A DNA stretch of 64,000 nt from Cutaneotrichosporon cavernicola. Its lineage: Eukaryota; Basidiomycota; Tremellomycetes; Trichosporonales; Trichosporonaceae. A program made the position numbers and the translations under genes. Location: the NCBI RefSeq assembly GCF_030864355.1, contig NC_083397.1:1736001-1800000 (forward strand), given 5' to 3'. Below, piece by piece: positions 46,842 through 60,400 of this stretch (position 1 is its first letter; every line of letters begins with the position of its first letter). The notes beneath the pieces are model-generated. The model was not told the origin of the DNA and searched no databases. It saw nothing but the letters and a program-made list of their open reading frames with translations.

Positions 46842-49800
46842 ATTTGAGTTTATGCATTGTTTCGGGCTACGAGCTGCGGTCTCACATCCTGTTTACCTAG
46901 AATTGAATAGCACGAGTTGGCCACTGGCGGATTTTTCAACAGCTTGAAACGGAACAGTCATCATGTCTCACCACCTACCTACCGTATTATTCCTCAAGCT
47001 CCACCAGTTTCACTCGGCAATTACAATGTCAATCCATCGGCCACCGGCCACCCGACCATTGCCCACTTACACACTCACAGATCACAGATTGACATTTACT
47101 GAATGACCTCGTCGAGTGGACAGATTCTTGCAGAATTGATCGAGGCGAGACTGTGTAAACTCACCCGCACTCACTCTCAGTCACCCTCATGCAGCCCCAG
47201 TGGCTCAGTCAGTATGCTAGAAGCAACCTATATGAAACACGTGACATGGACGCAGTATGGAGATCGAGACCGTCCAGGCCCTGTGGGGGTGGCGCACGCG
47301 GACTGCTTTTCTCCGTTTGCTCTGTTGAAGGATCCAACCCCCTAATGACGCAGTGGCGACGATCCGGGGAACCGTGCTCCAAGGATTACGGGTTGACGGG
47401 GATCACACTATCAGAAAAAGAGGTCACGGCTCTTTCAATGCTGGAGACCCAAGCCGAGCCGAGTTGAATGGAATGCTACCCGAAATGTTGGCACGGACGT
47501 ACAAAGCTCTCGTTAGAATCAACGCGTTGCATACCTTGCCTGCTTGCATTTAATGTGAGGGAAAAGAACTGGAGCGGACAGTGCCTGTTCCAGTGCACAC
47601 GCACATGATCACACTCACACGGCACGTACGACACGTGCAAAACCCAGCGATCGCGACGCGCCATTCAGCGCGCCGTTAACCCGCCCCAAGACCCAGGAGT
47701 TGATTTGAGGATTGGGCAACCAAGCAAAAGGGAAAGCCGCGGAACGGTGGGCGGATCGGGCATATTCATCTTGATTTTGCAGGGAAGAGTTTCTCTCGGG
47801 ACTTGGAGGAACGTAGGGGGAATGGGGGCAGACGACGCGGGTCGGAACTTTTTTTTTTTTTTCTTCTTATTTTCTTCTACTCTTGGTCGATCTGTTGACG
47901 CCATTTAGCCATTCAATGGTCATACCAGTATTGGTACCAGTACGAGGGTACTATATCAATGTAGGGATGTAGATCTTTAGTCTGGAATAATTGAGGCATG
48001 AGTCAGAGCGCCCCGCAATACTAACCAATGGCCCCACCTACTGACCTGCTGCTGACTTGGCTCTGCAAATGTAGATCTGGTGCATAACCAGCACCCCGAG
48101 AGGGTTTTAGCACAAAAGGCAAGATGTGCTTGGGGCCATTGTCTTCCGGTACGGCTGTGCGGCATCTGAGCGGCATGGGCGGATCGCTTGCTCCGGTCGC
48201 TCTACTCATGCATGTTGTTCACGGTTGAAACCTGTCCCAGGTACAAATACACAAAAGCCTAAAGCTCGAGTTGGTCGTGGACTGGTGGGCGTCAAGTGGG
48301 CGCACAATTGTACGGGCAAGGTGGAGATTCCATTGCCTTCCTAGGTCCCATGCACGAATCAATGTCCCCCAGCCGGCCCAGCCAAGTCAAGAAATGAGAG
48401 TGCCAGCCACGCTGGCTAACGCCCTCTTTCCCGGTTTCGTGTACTTTTGCCCGTTGCCCGCCTGCGCCACCACAACCCACACCCACAATCTCCATCGGCG
48501 GAGCTGCCGACTTGCCAAGTCGACTTGCGACTGCGGTCGCCGACCGGTGCTTGGGATCTCGTGTCATTAAACCTGTTGCGGCGACTGGACGAGGAAGGGG
48601 ATTCAACGTTATAATACATCTTCAGCGGGGTTGTGAGACATGCATGAGTGTTTCGGTAACTAGAATTGAATTGAATAGCTGAAATAGCAAGGGCAGATGA
48701 ATGTTACAAAAGTCTAATGTCTAATATTGATTTGTAGCAATCAACCCTGAAAACCAGTTAGTTCAGTACTTTGAAAGTATTAGTAGTTGAGATAAGTAAG
48801 GCGCAACTGAGGACAAAAGAGCGAGTCCACTCAAAAATAAGGTAATTGATCCCCTCACTTTTCACTTTCAGAGAGGACGTTCTGGTTTGGACATGGGCGT
48901 CACTCCCCCTCACCTCCACTCCCCTTGGTTCATCCCTTCTCCCCTCTGATCCCCCGCCACCCCAACACCCCCGCCTTCAGCCTCCTTTAGAGGCAAGCAA
49001 CCCACCGTATAAACTGTACCAGCGTTCATCAAATCGACCCTGACCCATTGCTCCCCCCTCCCTCCCCTTTTGCCCTCTCCTGTCCTGTCTCTCTCTGAGA
49101 CGTCGCTCACTATCGATCCCACCCCATTCACCATCACACCTACATCCTTCCTCCCCTTGCCTCCCTCCTCCCGCCCCCTTACTCCCTCCATTGACTCTCC
49201 CTTCTCTCATTACATACGCTCTACATCAACTCTCACACTCAACATTTCCTCCTATACTCTACTCGAAACCTTGCCATCGCACTTATTTCTTCTACATCAC
49301 ATCTACCCAACAAACTCGCAAACCACCCACAGGGCGCAACCCATCAGGCCCCTCCTCAGTCTACCAACTACCTACTGGGCCCTTGGCTTCCTCGGTCCTC
49401 TACTCCCCACCCCTCCCTCTTCCTCCGTTTCCCCCAGAGCCTCGAAAACATCCAAACTGTGATTGCGCCGTGGGAACACTACCATTCTACATCTACTCTC
49501 CATCATATCATCTTTATACAATCCTCTTGCGCACTGCACAAACCTCGCCATAGCCAGTGCATTCCCCCTTCTCTCCCCTCCCCCCACCCACCCATCAACC
49601 TTTCCCTAACTCTCAACACCACTCAACTTGCCATCTATCCACCATCATCTCTACATCTCAACCCGACACCTCTTCCATCCTCTCTGCCGACGGGTACCCC
49701 GTGCCCCTCTGCCCCTACCTACTCCTCGTCCTGTTTCCCTTCTGTCTTGGGACCTCGGCTTTGCGCGTTCCTCACCTCATCCGTCCAAGTCGCAGTTCGC

Positions 49801-50918
49801 CCAACCACGGGCCGATTGCACTCTCGCGCGCGCACTACCACTACAAACAGTGACCGACACCGCCATCACTGCCGCAATCACCCACCGGCATTGATTCAAA
49901 GGCCCGAATAACTTTGTCGTCGCGCATCAAGTGTTCCTCGCAGTTCAACCTCTGCGCTCAAGGCTCGTGCCAGACACAATCCATTGTCGCGATAGGCGAG
50001 GCATCCGACGCGTCAATCGTGCACGGTGACTACTGTGCACTGCTACGTGAGCATCCACACTGGCATTTCACTTGTCGTCCACGTTTCTCACGCCTTGATC
50101 AGTCCGTCGTCGTCCGTCGCCTCGTAACCTGTTCGCCCTTTAGCGCCGCCCGTATTCCTCGATCTTGTCGCTCACACGGCGGTCTTTACCTCGGCTTGCA
50201 TATCGAGCGTAACCACGCGTTCACGATCGGTGGCGATCAACTGGATCGAAAAGCACTCTTGAGTGTCACGAACGGCTTCAGTGTTAGCCCAACCCACTTA
50301 TCGGTGGTGTCGGCTGTCGAATCCAACCCAATCGGCGCAGTCTCTCTGCGCCAACGCCAGCCAAGGCAGCTAGGCGATCAGCCACTTGGTGCGCGACCCA
50401 TCCACTTGGCGACCCCTCCGATTGGCATTGCGCAAGGCGCAAGGCAGCGAGCGAGTGAACTAGCCAGCGAGCCGGCCAGTCCCCCTTGGTGTTCGCATCG
50501 TTACCCTCATCCTGCAAGCCTCAAAGGCTCCTCCCCGATTCTCCATCTACGCGTGTGCACGGCCAATACGTATCTTCTCATTCATTCATCCTCATACATC
50601 TCTTGACGCGTGGTCCCATCTGCGTCTGCATCTACTCCTGCCTCGTGCAACTCCTCTTCTCGGAAGTCGATCAACCAACAGCACATCCACCACCAACCAT
50701 CCAGCGCGTAAACTCTGCAAACCTTGGCCGAGTCTTGAAGCGCGAGTTTGGTAAAACCATCCTGACGCTGTAGCGCCTCTGCGCTTTTCCGTCGTCTCTA
50801 AGGACGGCGTTCCAAGTCAAAAGGCCTTGGCGTTGAAAGTGAGTTTGCATCATGAAACACGCCTTCCCGTTCACGTCGTCTCCCTGTGCAATTTGCTGAC
50901 ATGCCTCTTGTACAGGCC
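46842..50918. other. 4.1 kb without coding gene; long pyrimidine-rich leader region
   Basis: The first half (46842-48850) is of mixed composition, with a T14 tract at 47850-47863 and no coding signal. From about 48,850 to 50,830 the plus strand is strongly pyrimidine-rich (CTCCCC, CATCTCT, CACC), especially 48,900-49,750. This suggests a long transcribed leader for the LisH gene. A GTGAGT donor at 50839 and a CTGACATG...TACAG acceptor ending at 50915 mark a probable 5' leader intron just before the chosen ATG. A 230-residue frame at 49914-50606 starts only at TTG and is not supported. Confidence 0.5.
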
Positions 50919-52572
50919 ATGGCCTTGCCCCAACATCCTATTTCACGTCCTATTCACGCATCTCAAGCCGTGTCTCACCCAAACTACCGCCTCATGCAGC
51001 AACCCGGCCAGCCGGGCCAGCCGGGCATTCCCATGTTCACCGGTTATGCCAGCGCCATGAGTGTCGTCCGGCCCCAGCCCGGCATCGGCATGAACATGGT
51101 TCAACAGCAGCAACAGGCGGCAATGATGCAACAGCAGCAGCGGCAGCAACAAATGCTCTCCGCGACGCAGCAGCAACACCATAATCTTGCCCAGGTCCAG
51201 GCGCAGGCAGCGCAGGCAGCGCAGGCCGCCCAAGTCCACACTCAAGCACATACTCTGCAGCAGCAAGCGCAACAGCAGCAAACTCTGCAACAACAACAAT
51301 TGGCTCAACAGCAAGCAGCAGCAGCGGCGGCGGCGCAAGCCCAAGCCCAAGCCCAACAGCAAGCAGCCCAGCAGGTTGCATCCCAACAGCAGCAACAACA
51401 GCGACCAATGGCTGGCCACCAAATCTCTGCCTCTCCACATCTTCAACAAGCCTTCTCCGTCAATGGGCCAACGGCTGCCCTCCATCCCCAACACCACGCG
51501 GGCTATGCCCAGCAGGCAGGCGTTGGTATGCCAGCCCAAAGGCCACCTGGCGCCCAGATCCGTCCCCCGAGAGGTGGTCCGGTGCGCCCCGGGCAACCAC
51601 AGGCCGTCGCTGTGCAACAGGCGACCACATTCCAGCATACTACCATGCAACAGCCAGGTCAGCAACCTGGCCAGGCTCAGCACCCGCAGCACGCAGCGGG
51701 CCAGATGACTCCTCAACCACAACATGCCACTCCGGGAGGTATAGGTCAGCCTGCACACGCGCAGCAGACGAGTGCCGAGCAGCACCAGTTGGCAGCACAC
51801 AACGCGTACAACATGTCTAGAGGCGCATCCGTCCAGTCGCCGATGGTTCAGCCATTACCCACTCCCGATTTCTTGTGAGTCGAGCTGACGAGTGTAGACA
51901 TGACATGCGCTGACTCGACCCAACAGGCTCAAGCTCTACGTCTACGACTTCCTGACCACCCACGAGCTCACGAACACGGCGACTGCGATGCGGAACGAAG
52001 GAGGCATTGGCGACCAGCCGATGCAGATTGCTCACCCAAAGATAGACTTAGCCGAGTAAGTTATTACTAATCCACTCGTGATGGAAGTGTCGCTGACATC
52101 GTCCCAGATTATGGACCGTCTTCTGGGAGTATGCATGTGCAGGGAAGGGGCCCGGGGCGATCAACAACCCAGCCGTCTTCGCTGACACCCTCCTGAAAAT
52201 GCGCAACATGGCCTCGCAGATCAACGCTGCAGGAGGGCCCAGTCCACAACCGGTCCAGCAGTTTCCGGGCGCTGCCGCTGCCGGAGCGGCACTAGCGCGG
52301 GGTCCATCACAGCAGCAGGCTCATGCTGCATTCATCGCCCAACAGCAGCAGGCAGCCCAGCAGGCAGCGCAACAGGCTCAACAGCATCAGCAACACGCCC
52401 ATCAGCAACACGCCCATCAGCAACAGGCCCAACAGCAACAGGCCCAACAGCAACAGCAGCAGGTAGCCCAGCAAATGGGCCAGGCGCAGCAGCAGGCCGG
52501 CATGTCACCAGCTCAGGTCGCGATGCAAGCGCAACACCTGCAACAGCAGCAGCAACAGCAACAGCAACAGGC

Positions 52573-52605
<33 letters not shown>

Positions 52606-54618
52606 ACAGCAGCAACAGCAACAGCAACAGCAACAACAACAGCAACAGCAGCAGGCGAGCCAGCAGCACATGCTGCAGCAGCAACAACAGCAGCAACAGG
52701 CAGCGCATGCTCAGCAACAGGCAGCGCGATTCCAGGCCGCTGGCTCTCCGGCTCAACACACTCGTCCGCCTCCTAGCCAGCAGCACGTCTACGCGACCCC
52801 CCAGCCCGCGCACATGGTGATGCAGCCGCCGTCCCAGGCTCCACCAAGCCATCCCTCGCCTATGCAGCCATCGCCTCGTATGGTCACCCAGCAGGCGGGA
52901 GTGATGCCTTCACCATTGCAAAAGCCAGCCCGGCCTCCGAACGGCGGACCTGTCCCGGGCGGGACGCCGACGCTGTTGCACACGGCGCTTTCCCAGCAGG
53001 GCCTGCCCTTGAGCCAGCCGCGAAGTGGTACGTTCATGCATCAGGCCACTCCACAGGCTGCTGTTGCTAGCCCTGTTGGTTCCATCACGCCTCAGCAGCA
53101 ACAACATGCTTCGCCTCACCCTTCCTCCCTTCAAATGGCCCAGATGCGTCAGCAGATGGAGCAGCAAAAGCAGACACAGGCGGTCAACCAGCATATGCAG
53201 CATCAGCAGCACCACCACCCAGGTTCTCACCTGCAACAGCAGCAGATGATGCAACAGCGTGCGGGCATGCTTCCGCATCCCCAGGGCCAGCCGGGGATGG
53301 GCAACACGCAACAGCAGATCATGCTCCAGCAGCAGTTCCAGCAACAGCAACAGCATCAGCACCAGCAGATCAATGCCCTGGCTCAGCAAGCAGGCATTCC
53401 AAACGTTAATCCCGGTGTTATGAGCAGTGTGCTTCACTCGAGTGGACTGGCGGGACGCGATTTGAAGTCTGCCCTTCAACCACACGAACTGGTGAGGATG
53501 ACCAAGAGGCATTCATCTGACAGCCAGACAATGATCAAGGAAGAGTACGGAAAGAAGCTCCTTGACCATCATCGCATGCAGCAAGCGCACGCGCAGGCGC
53601 ACGCGAGTAGGTCCCCGGTCATCGCTGGCAAGGTCATGGTGGGATCACACGCTGCGCAGCCGGTGCAGCAAGGACTCCAACGACAACCGGGTGGTGCGAC
53701 CCGTCCTCACAGTGTTGCTTTTAACGGCTCTACGCCGATGCAGGTGAGCAGGTTTGCTTGGATGTGTGCTGATTGTCGCAGCAGGCCGAATCCAGCCAGG
53801 GTGCTGCTACTCGCGGCAATACGCCACCGGATCGCAAGCGCCAGCGTCGCGACTCTGGTAGCGCGGCTCCGAGCCCGTACATCCAGCCACAGACGCTGCA
53901 GGGTGGGTTCCAGCCCAACATGGCCATGGGCCAGCCGATGTCTGTCACTGGCGGCAGCCAGCAGGGCCGCGTGCCAATGAACGGCGGGATGGATGGGCAC
54001 AGTCCAGGCATGCCTGGACAATCGCCGCGCATGATGCCCAACGGAATCCCCAGCCACTCGATGCAACGCAACCAGAGCAAGCCGGGCGATGGGTCGATGC
54101 CTCCACCACAAAGCCCAGCAGGTACGAGCCTTGGTCGAAAGACGCCACAAGCTACGGGCATGAGTGGCATAACGCCAAAGATGCAAAGCACCGATGTGAA
54201 CGTGAGTGTTCGATGTTTGGCTGTGTGCTAACTCCGGCAGCGCGACCAGGGTACACCAAAGTCGCTCCGCAACTCGCCCAACAACAACACGGGCGCGCCT
54301 CAACCCGAGTCGCAAAACCAGCCTCCTTCTCATGGCCTAACCCCTTCCCCTCCCAACGCATCCACCACCGCAAACGCGAGCAATACAGGTGACACGTCCA
54401 ACCAACACGGCGTCAACTCGAACGGTCCCGTAGGGCCAAACGTTTTCGACTTGTCAGGCGTGAATGCGTCTGGCAACAACGGCCAGTCGCTCATAGTGGA
54501 CGCCTTCCCGCAACAGGAGGCCGATCTCTCAGATTGGCTCAACAACTTGCAGGAAACGTTTGACATTTCCCAGTTTATCCAAGACGGGGACGATGCCGAC
54601 GTCAACGTCAACTTCTAA
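50919..54618 (+). CDS. Gln-rich LisH-domain transcription regulator (Flo8/SSDP type)
   Basis: Five exons (50919-51874, 51927-52055, 52108-53743, 53782-54201, 54241-54618) give 1,172 residues. The LisH helix pair spans about residues 319-365: LLKLYVYDFLTTHELTNTATAMRNEGG...AHPKIDLAELWTVFWEYA. This LUFS arrangement is shared by Flo8/Som1 and SSDP/LEUNIG regulators, which act in filamentation and adhesion. Around it are long poly-Gln/Gln-Ala tracts. Further down are a RKRQRRDSGSAAPSPYIQPQ basic patch and an acidic, hydrophobic C-terminus (AFPQQEADLSDWLNNLQETFDISQFIQDGDDAD) that looks like an activation domain. The frame stays open upstream of the leader intron without an ATG, so a longer N-terminus is possible. 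Confidence 0.85.
52540..52705 (+). repeat. CAG/CAA tract encoding poly-glutamine
   Basis: Roughly 50 mixed CAG/CAA codons, with few interruptions (Ala, Ser, His, Met), encode the main Gln tract of the LisH protein. CAA/CAG mixing keeps the DNA from being a pure trinucleotide repeat. Confidence 0.92.
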
Positions 54619-55066
54619 TCCGCGCCTTGCCTCTCACCCTAATGGCCCTCTCATCACCATGTCATCCCTCACGCAACTGTGTCCATGTCTCTCACCTTTG
54701 AATTTGTCTCTCTTCGCTTTGTCTATGTCGTCTGCCTCGCATGTCTTGTCCTGCAACCCCTTACTTTAGCGCATGATTGGTATACCCCATATACTACTAG
54801 CACGTGCTGTATTGGATGGATGCACACTTTCTCCAGAGCGAAGGGGCGTGTGTACAATTGAGTGGGCGACTGGCGTCGTCCTGGGAATCTCCTGGGAATA
54901 GATTTCTGACGAACGTGTGACGCCATGTCTGAATGTGTCTCACCGGCTGGTTATCGACAAACCTGCAGATCTGCAAAACTCATTGTCATCAGCCAAAGTC
55001 GCCGCCCACCTACCGTCGTAGTCTATCCACATCTCCCATTCTCCATCTCCATCCCAGACTCGCGCC
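54619..55066. other. Intergenic, 448 bp (permease promoter)
   Basis: This lies between two genes on the plus strand. No coding signal, repeat or RNA gene is seen. Confidence 0.5.
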
Positions 55067-57356
55067 ATGACCTCGACCTCGCCAGGTGAACCGGGAACGC
55101 CGACCATTACAGTGTCCACGCACGCATTCCAAGCCACCCCAGGCACCGCACGGGCCATTGACGCACGGAGCATTGTCACGCTCATAATCTTCTTCGTCGT
55201 CAGTGAGTCATGGCGTAGTTGAATACTGCTCACACCAGATGCGCTGGTCATCTTCCCGCTTCATATCCCGATCCCACGCGCAATCGGGCACGCAGCCAAC
55301 GCGATGCGGGACGCACTTCTCGGCCTGGGCCGGTGGGACGTTTACGCGACCGCGCCGGATGCCACTGATGGGGGGAGCGAGACTGCGTGCTCGGAGCCAG
55401 CGCCGCCAGCGGCGCTCACCCTTAGTCCGTCCCACGCCTTCGTGGCCCATTCACCGGACGTGCCACCTGAATCGGCGCTCCACTCGCCGGATCACGTCCG
55501 GCCCCACTTGACTCTCGGTCTAGCCACCGCCCCCGTCGCTGGCGTCCTCCTCCTCCTAGCGAGCACATGTATCCCCGGCTCCGTAATCCGTGGTGGCATA
55601 GTATCTGGCGTGCGCCCATACGACATCATGACCCTCTTCCTCTCATTTGCCTACATCTCCCTCAGCCTAGACTGCACCGGTCTCCTCCGCTTTCTGGCCT
55701 TCACGGTCGCCTCCCACTCAACATCGAGCGGAAAAGCCCTCTTCCTATCCCTCTACGTTCTCTTTGTCCTCCTCTCTCTCGGGGTAGGCAACGACCCAGT
55801 GGTACTTAGCGGAACACCCTTCGTCGCTTACTTTACGACCCATACAAACGTAAACCCAACACCATTCCTCTTTGCCCAGTTCCAGGCGGCCAACCTCGCC
55901 TCGGCGCTGCTCGTATCCTCAAACCCAACCAATTTAGTCCTCACATCGTCGTTCCACCTCTCCTTCTTGAGCTTTAGCGCGTGGACCGCCCTCCCAACCC
56001 TGGCCGCTGCAGTGGCGCTTTACCCAGTTCTTGCGGTGCTTTATCGCAAGCTTATCCCCAAAACGCTGAACCCGCCTGACGTTAATCCAAGGGACGCGCT
56101 CGTCGATCCCACAGGAGCGATATTTACCTCTACAGTATTTATCGTCGCCATCATTGCGCTTATTGCCCTCAGCGCCACGGGACAGTTAGAAGGCGTACTA
56201 GGCGTCTGGACGGTCACTGGCCCTGCTGCTGTCCTAATCCTCCTCCGAGACGGGTTACATGACCTGCGCAAGCGCTGCAGGAGCTCAGCCGCCAAGCCAG
56301 AGGTGGAGATGGAGCGCGTCAGACCGACCAACACCTGCGAGGCGGAGGTACACGCTTCAGGTGTGGAGAATATTAGGCCGGCGACAATACCAATGCGGAG
56401 GCTCTCAAGTTCCGCTACGCAGTCCCCGCCCGATTCCAAGTCTCGCTCGCCATCTCCCCCTTTCCCTTCTCCCTCCTCTCCACCACCTACCAAAGCAAAA
56501 GCCAAGCTCCATCCCATTGCATGGCTGCGACACACGTTCCCGACCGTCGCGACCGTCGTGTCCCGCCTCCCGCTCCCACTCCTCCCCTTCGCATTCAGCA
56601 TGTTCATCCTCGTGGACGCACTCGAGTACACGGGGTGGGTGAAGGTATGGGCGCACTGGTGGGCGGCGTGGGCAAAAGTCGGCGGCACGGCGGGATGTAT
56701 TTGGCTCATGGGGTTGGTGTCCGTGCTGGGGTGTAATGTGAGTGCAGTTCCGTGATTCAATCGATTTGGACACTGCAAACTCAACTAACGCCACTAACAC
56801 CAGATCCTCGGTACCAATATCGGCCTCACGGTACTCCTGTCCCGCATTTTGGTCGTGTGGCGCGATGCCGCGGCACCGAGTAATAGGACTCTGTACGGGA
56901 GCGTGCTCGCGCTCGCAATCGGCTCCAACTTTGGCGCCTACTCGTTTGTGTGAGTTGGGATCCGGGCGTGCCTTTATCTCTTTATCACAAGTCATCGGTT
57001 CCGACAGACGCTACTTGATCCACTCCCTCCACTCCCTCCATTCCCTCTACCCCAACCAAGGTAGCAGCCGCTTCCATCGTCGCGAGCGCCTCCCGTGGCT
57101 CTGCTCGACTCACCAGCTTCCGCTTCCCTCCTTGCCTCCCCCCGGTTCCGGCTCCGGCTCGCCTCTCCCACCCATTCACTCCGCTCACGCCAGATTCTCA
57201 GCCTCCCTAGCCGGCCTGCTCTGGCGTGACATCCTCGCGCAGAAGGGCCTCGTCGTCGGTCGCCTGGAATTCATGCGCTGGAACATGGTACCGTTATGGA
57301 CGACCATGGCCGTAGCGTGTCTCGTCATTGCTGCAGAGGTTTGTATCATGTTCTAG
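55067..57356 (+). CDS. ArsB/citrate-transporter-like membrane permease
   Basis: Four exons (55067-55202, 55239-56737, 56804-56949, 57194-57356) give 647 residues. At least ten membrane segments are visible, e.g. SIVTLIIFFVVNALVIFPL, LGLATAPVAGVLLLLASTC, YDIMTLFLSFAYISLSLDCTGL, ALFLSLYVLFVLLSLGVGND, and the helix after ANLASALLVSSNPTNLVL, whose SNPTN resembles the signature turn of the ArsB/NhaD/CitM ion-transporter superfamily. A second half-site, GCNILGTNIGLTVLLSRIL, lies across the last introns. A cytosolic loop of about 120 residues (Ser/Pro-rich) separates the halves. Substrate (arsenite, citrate or another anion) cannot be told. It converges on MIP1, 115 bp apart. Confidence 0.82.
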
Positions 57357-57471
57357 CCGGCGGATTCTTGTTGTTGTCATCATCTTGGGTTTCAATCTTC
57401 AATCGGAATACAGTACTAGTACGCTACAGCGTTACAGATAGAGTAGATGGAATAGATGCATTACAGTAGCA

Positions 57472-60400
57472 CTACAACACAGCTCGGTGCTGAGGGATCT
57501 GCTCCCTGATCTCGCCAGCCCAAGTCCTATTTGCCTGCTCCACGAGCCATGCCTTGGCTGGACTCGTACGCGTGTCCGCCTGCGCTGTGACGTAGCGCTG
57601 GTGTGAGGCCAACATCTTATTGCCAAAGATATTCACTGGCGTCGCGCCGCCATCTACCCGCGGCAGAGGGGGGAGCCGCGATTCGCCAAGACTGGGACAG
57701 CGGATGAGAAGTGCGTCAATGTCCAGACTCTCGCCTGGCGCTATCGCGTCCGGATTACTCGGGGTCACGCAAGACATATCCGTCTCTTTTCGGAGGACGT
57801 GATCGACATCAACTGCCGAGAAGAAGGCAATACCCTGCGGCATGTCGTCAAACCCCAAGTTGTAGCAGAACAGGGCGCGCGTCCACACGTTGGCAATCTG
57901 CAGTGCGAGCGCCGTACGTAACTTGTCCTCCTCCGTTGCGAGGTATCGTACCTCGTCATGCACCGAGATGAGGTAGCGCGCGTTGATATCATACTTTGCG
58001 ATGAGGTATTCCATGGCCGTGATGAGGAGATGGAGATAGTCCACGCCCGAGGACTGGACGACCCAGTTGATCCGCGAGGGGAGGTAGCTGTTGCCTAGTC
58101 CCAGGAAAGACTTTCTCAGCGCGCGCGTGACACCACACCCCAAGGCTGGGGTGGTGGGCCGGTCCATGAGCGCGATGCTCTCGAGCGTGTTGAAGAGGTA
58201 ACTCTCGCTCCCGCCGTGCCAGAGGTAGCGGGTTCCGTGTCGGTCTGGGGGCCCGAACGTCTTGCGCCCCTTGGTCTGCTTGTAGAGATCGGTGGCGAGC
58301 TGGTCCGCCGCTTGGCGAGTAAGCTTGCCGTCGCCCTGTAGAAGAAGCTGGATCGCGTGCGGCTTGCCGGCGCCATAAATACGCGAGTAATTGAACACCT
58401 TGGCTGCGTCGCGAGAAATCTTGAGAATCGTCGCCGTCTTCGAATGGAGATCTGTGCCGGCCGACTTTGTGCCCTCGAGCGTCATCCATCCGATGGCCGT
58501 TGCGCCGTGCACTCCAAACTGCGAGTCGCCCATCACACTCGAGATCCACAGCTCCTCCGAGTCGACGTCCGCACCGACGATAGCGTACCCTGGCGGCGCC
58601 CGGATCATGCTCTTGAGCTCACTGCCAACGCGGTTCTTCTTGGCATTCGAGGCGGTCAACCACGTCGCTTCGACAGCACGTCGCGTCACAGTCCCCATCG
58701 TAATCACCTTGGGGAGGATCATGCCGCGTTCGCCGTTGTACACGACAAACTGGTTCATGATCCGTTCCCTCGACGAGATCCAGTAGCTGCACAGTGTGTT
58801 CATGTTGACGGCCTTGGAGGCCGCTTCGGCGAGTTGTTTGTCGCTGTCCGTAGCCAGCGCCGACGAGAGCTCACCCTTCTCGAGTGCCCTCAAGAACGCC
58901 TTGGAGAGCGGGTTGCCTACACTGTTCCCCTCGCCGTCCTTGTGCGGAAGGCGGAAGTACGCGTACGCGTCGTCGGCGAGGCGTTTGTCCCCCGCATCGC
59001 TCAGTACAACGCGCTTGTCGGCGTATAGAGAAGACTCGGGATCGTTGCTCACGTCGGCCAGCGGAACGCGGTAGACCCACTTATGCTCCTTGCTGTATGC
59101 AAGGGGATAACCATGCCACTGCATCCGAAGCAGTAGCGGTGCAACCGTCTTGCGCATCGTAAGGTCGAGCTCGCCCGCCAGCACCTTCTTGTTCGTCACC
59201 GGTACCGTCAGGTCCCAGTACCACTTGGGCCAGGTACCGCGTTCGGCCTGCTCCTTCTTCCGCTTTTCCGCCGCGCCGGGGACTGTAGGCACCCAGTCGA
59301 GCTGCGAGCCCCAGTCGTTCTCGCCCCCAGAGGCCAGCATGTCCTGCGCACACTTGGCCAACACGTCAAGCTTGTCATCGAGCTCGCCCTTCACGGCTGC
59401 CGCTAGGATGTCGGGATACTCGGTTGTGAGCAGGCCGCTCCTGACGTCCTTGGCGCCGGCCTTGCTGAGCAGCTGAGACCGACGAGCGGTACCTGGCCCA
59501 ACGACACGGAAGAACACGGACGTCTCGAGGTGGTCGGCTAGCCGGTCGTCCTTGGGGGACAACTCGACCGGTGCACCATGCAGTGGGATCAGCTCAGGGA
59601 TATCTTCGATAGGCGCTTTGAAGCACCACAAATGCTCGGTGAGGTAGAACACCGGGTACCCGCGGTACCGCATTCGCATGAGCAGCGGGAGTAGGCTGCG
59701 TTTCGACTGGTTGTTGAGGAGGGCCGTGCGGTCGACCGCAGCCGGACCGTACCATGCTGGGACTTCTGCCTCAGGTGCGGCCTCCTTAGTCTTGTGCGAC
59801 GCGCCGTCAGCCCATCGCGCAGATTTTGGTGACCAGTCGAGCTGCGAATGCCAGGGGTCGTTGGCGATAGGACCCGCCTCGCGCAGTCGGTCCGCCAGAG
59901 AGCGGAGAGCGAGGCGCACCTCCTCCCTCAACTCAAGGTACATCGCCTCGGCTTTGCGGAGATAATCAACCCAGCTGCGGTCGACTGGAAGGAACGAGTT
60001 GCCCATCGCGAGCACGCCTGCGAACGTTGCAGGGTGCGGACACGAGGTCAGGAACAGGGGAAGCACGACCTTGTAAACGTCATGCGTGACCTTGACGTCT
60101 TCAGCACAGTAATCGAGCAGTTTATCGAGCTCGGGACGGAGCTGGGACGCGTGGCGTACTGTCTCGTCGGCGAATCGCTGACGCGTCGACTTGTCAACCT
60201 TGACACCGCAATGCAGCGCCGCAACCTCGGCGAGGGAGTTCAGACTCGTCGTGTCCTCCCAGTTGCTGCCGGGTGTGTCGTCATCGGTGCTGTACTCGCG
60301 CAGGCTCTCGCTGAGCCAGTTGTCCCCCGTGTCCTCGGCGTGCTCGCGGAGCATGGCGATAGATTCGGCAGTGTTCGACTCATACTCTATCCTGGTCTTG

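Noticed and set aside
47195..47275. tRNA-like A-box word GTGGCTCAGTCAG
   Set aside because: No matching B box, acceptor stem or cloverleaf could be formed.
49914..50606. 230-codon plus-strand frame in the LisH leader
   Set aside because: Starts at TTG, no ATG, mixed codon use, no family; best seen as leader sequence.
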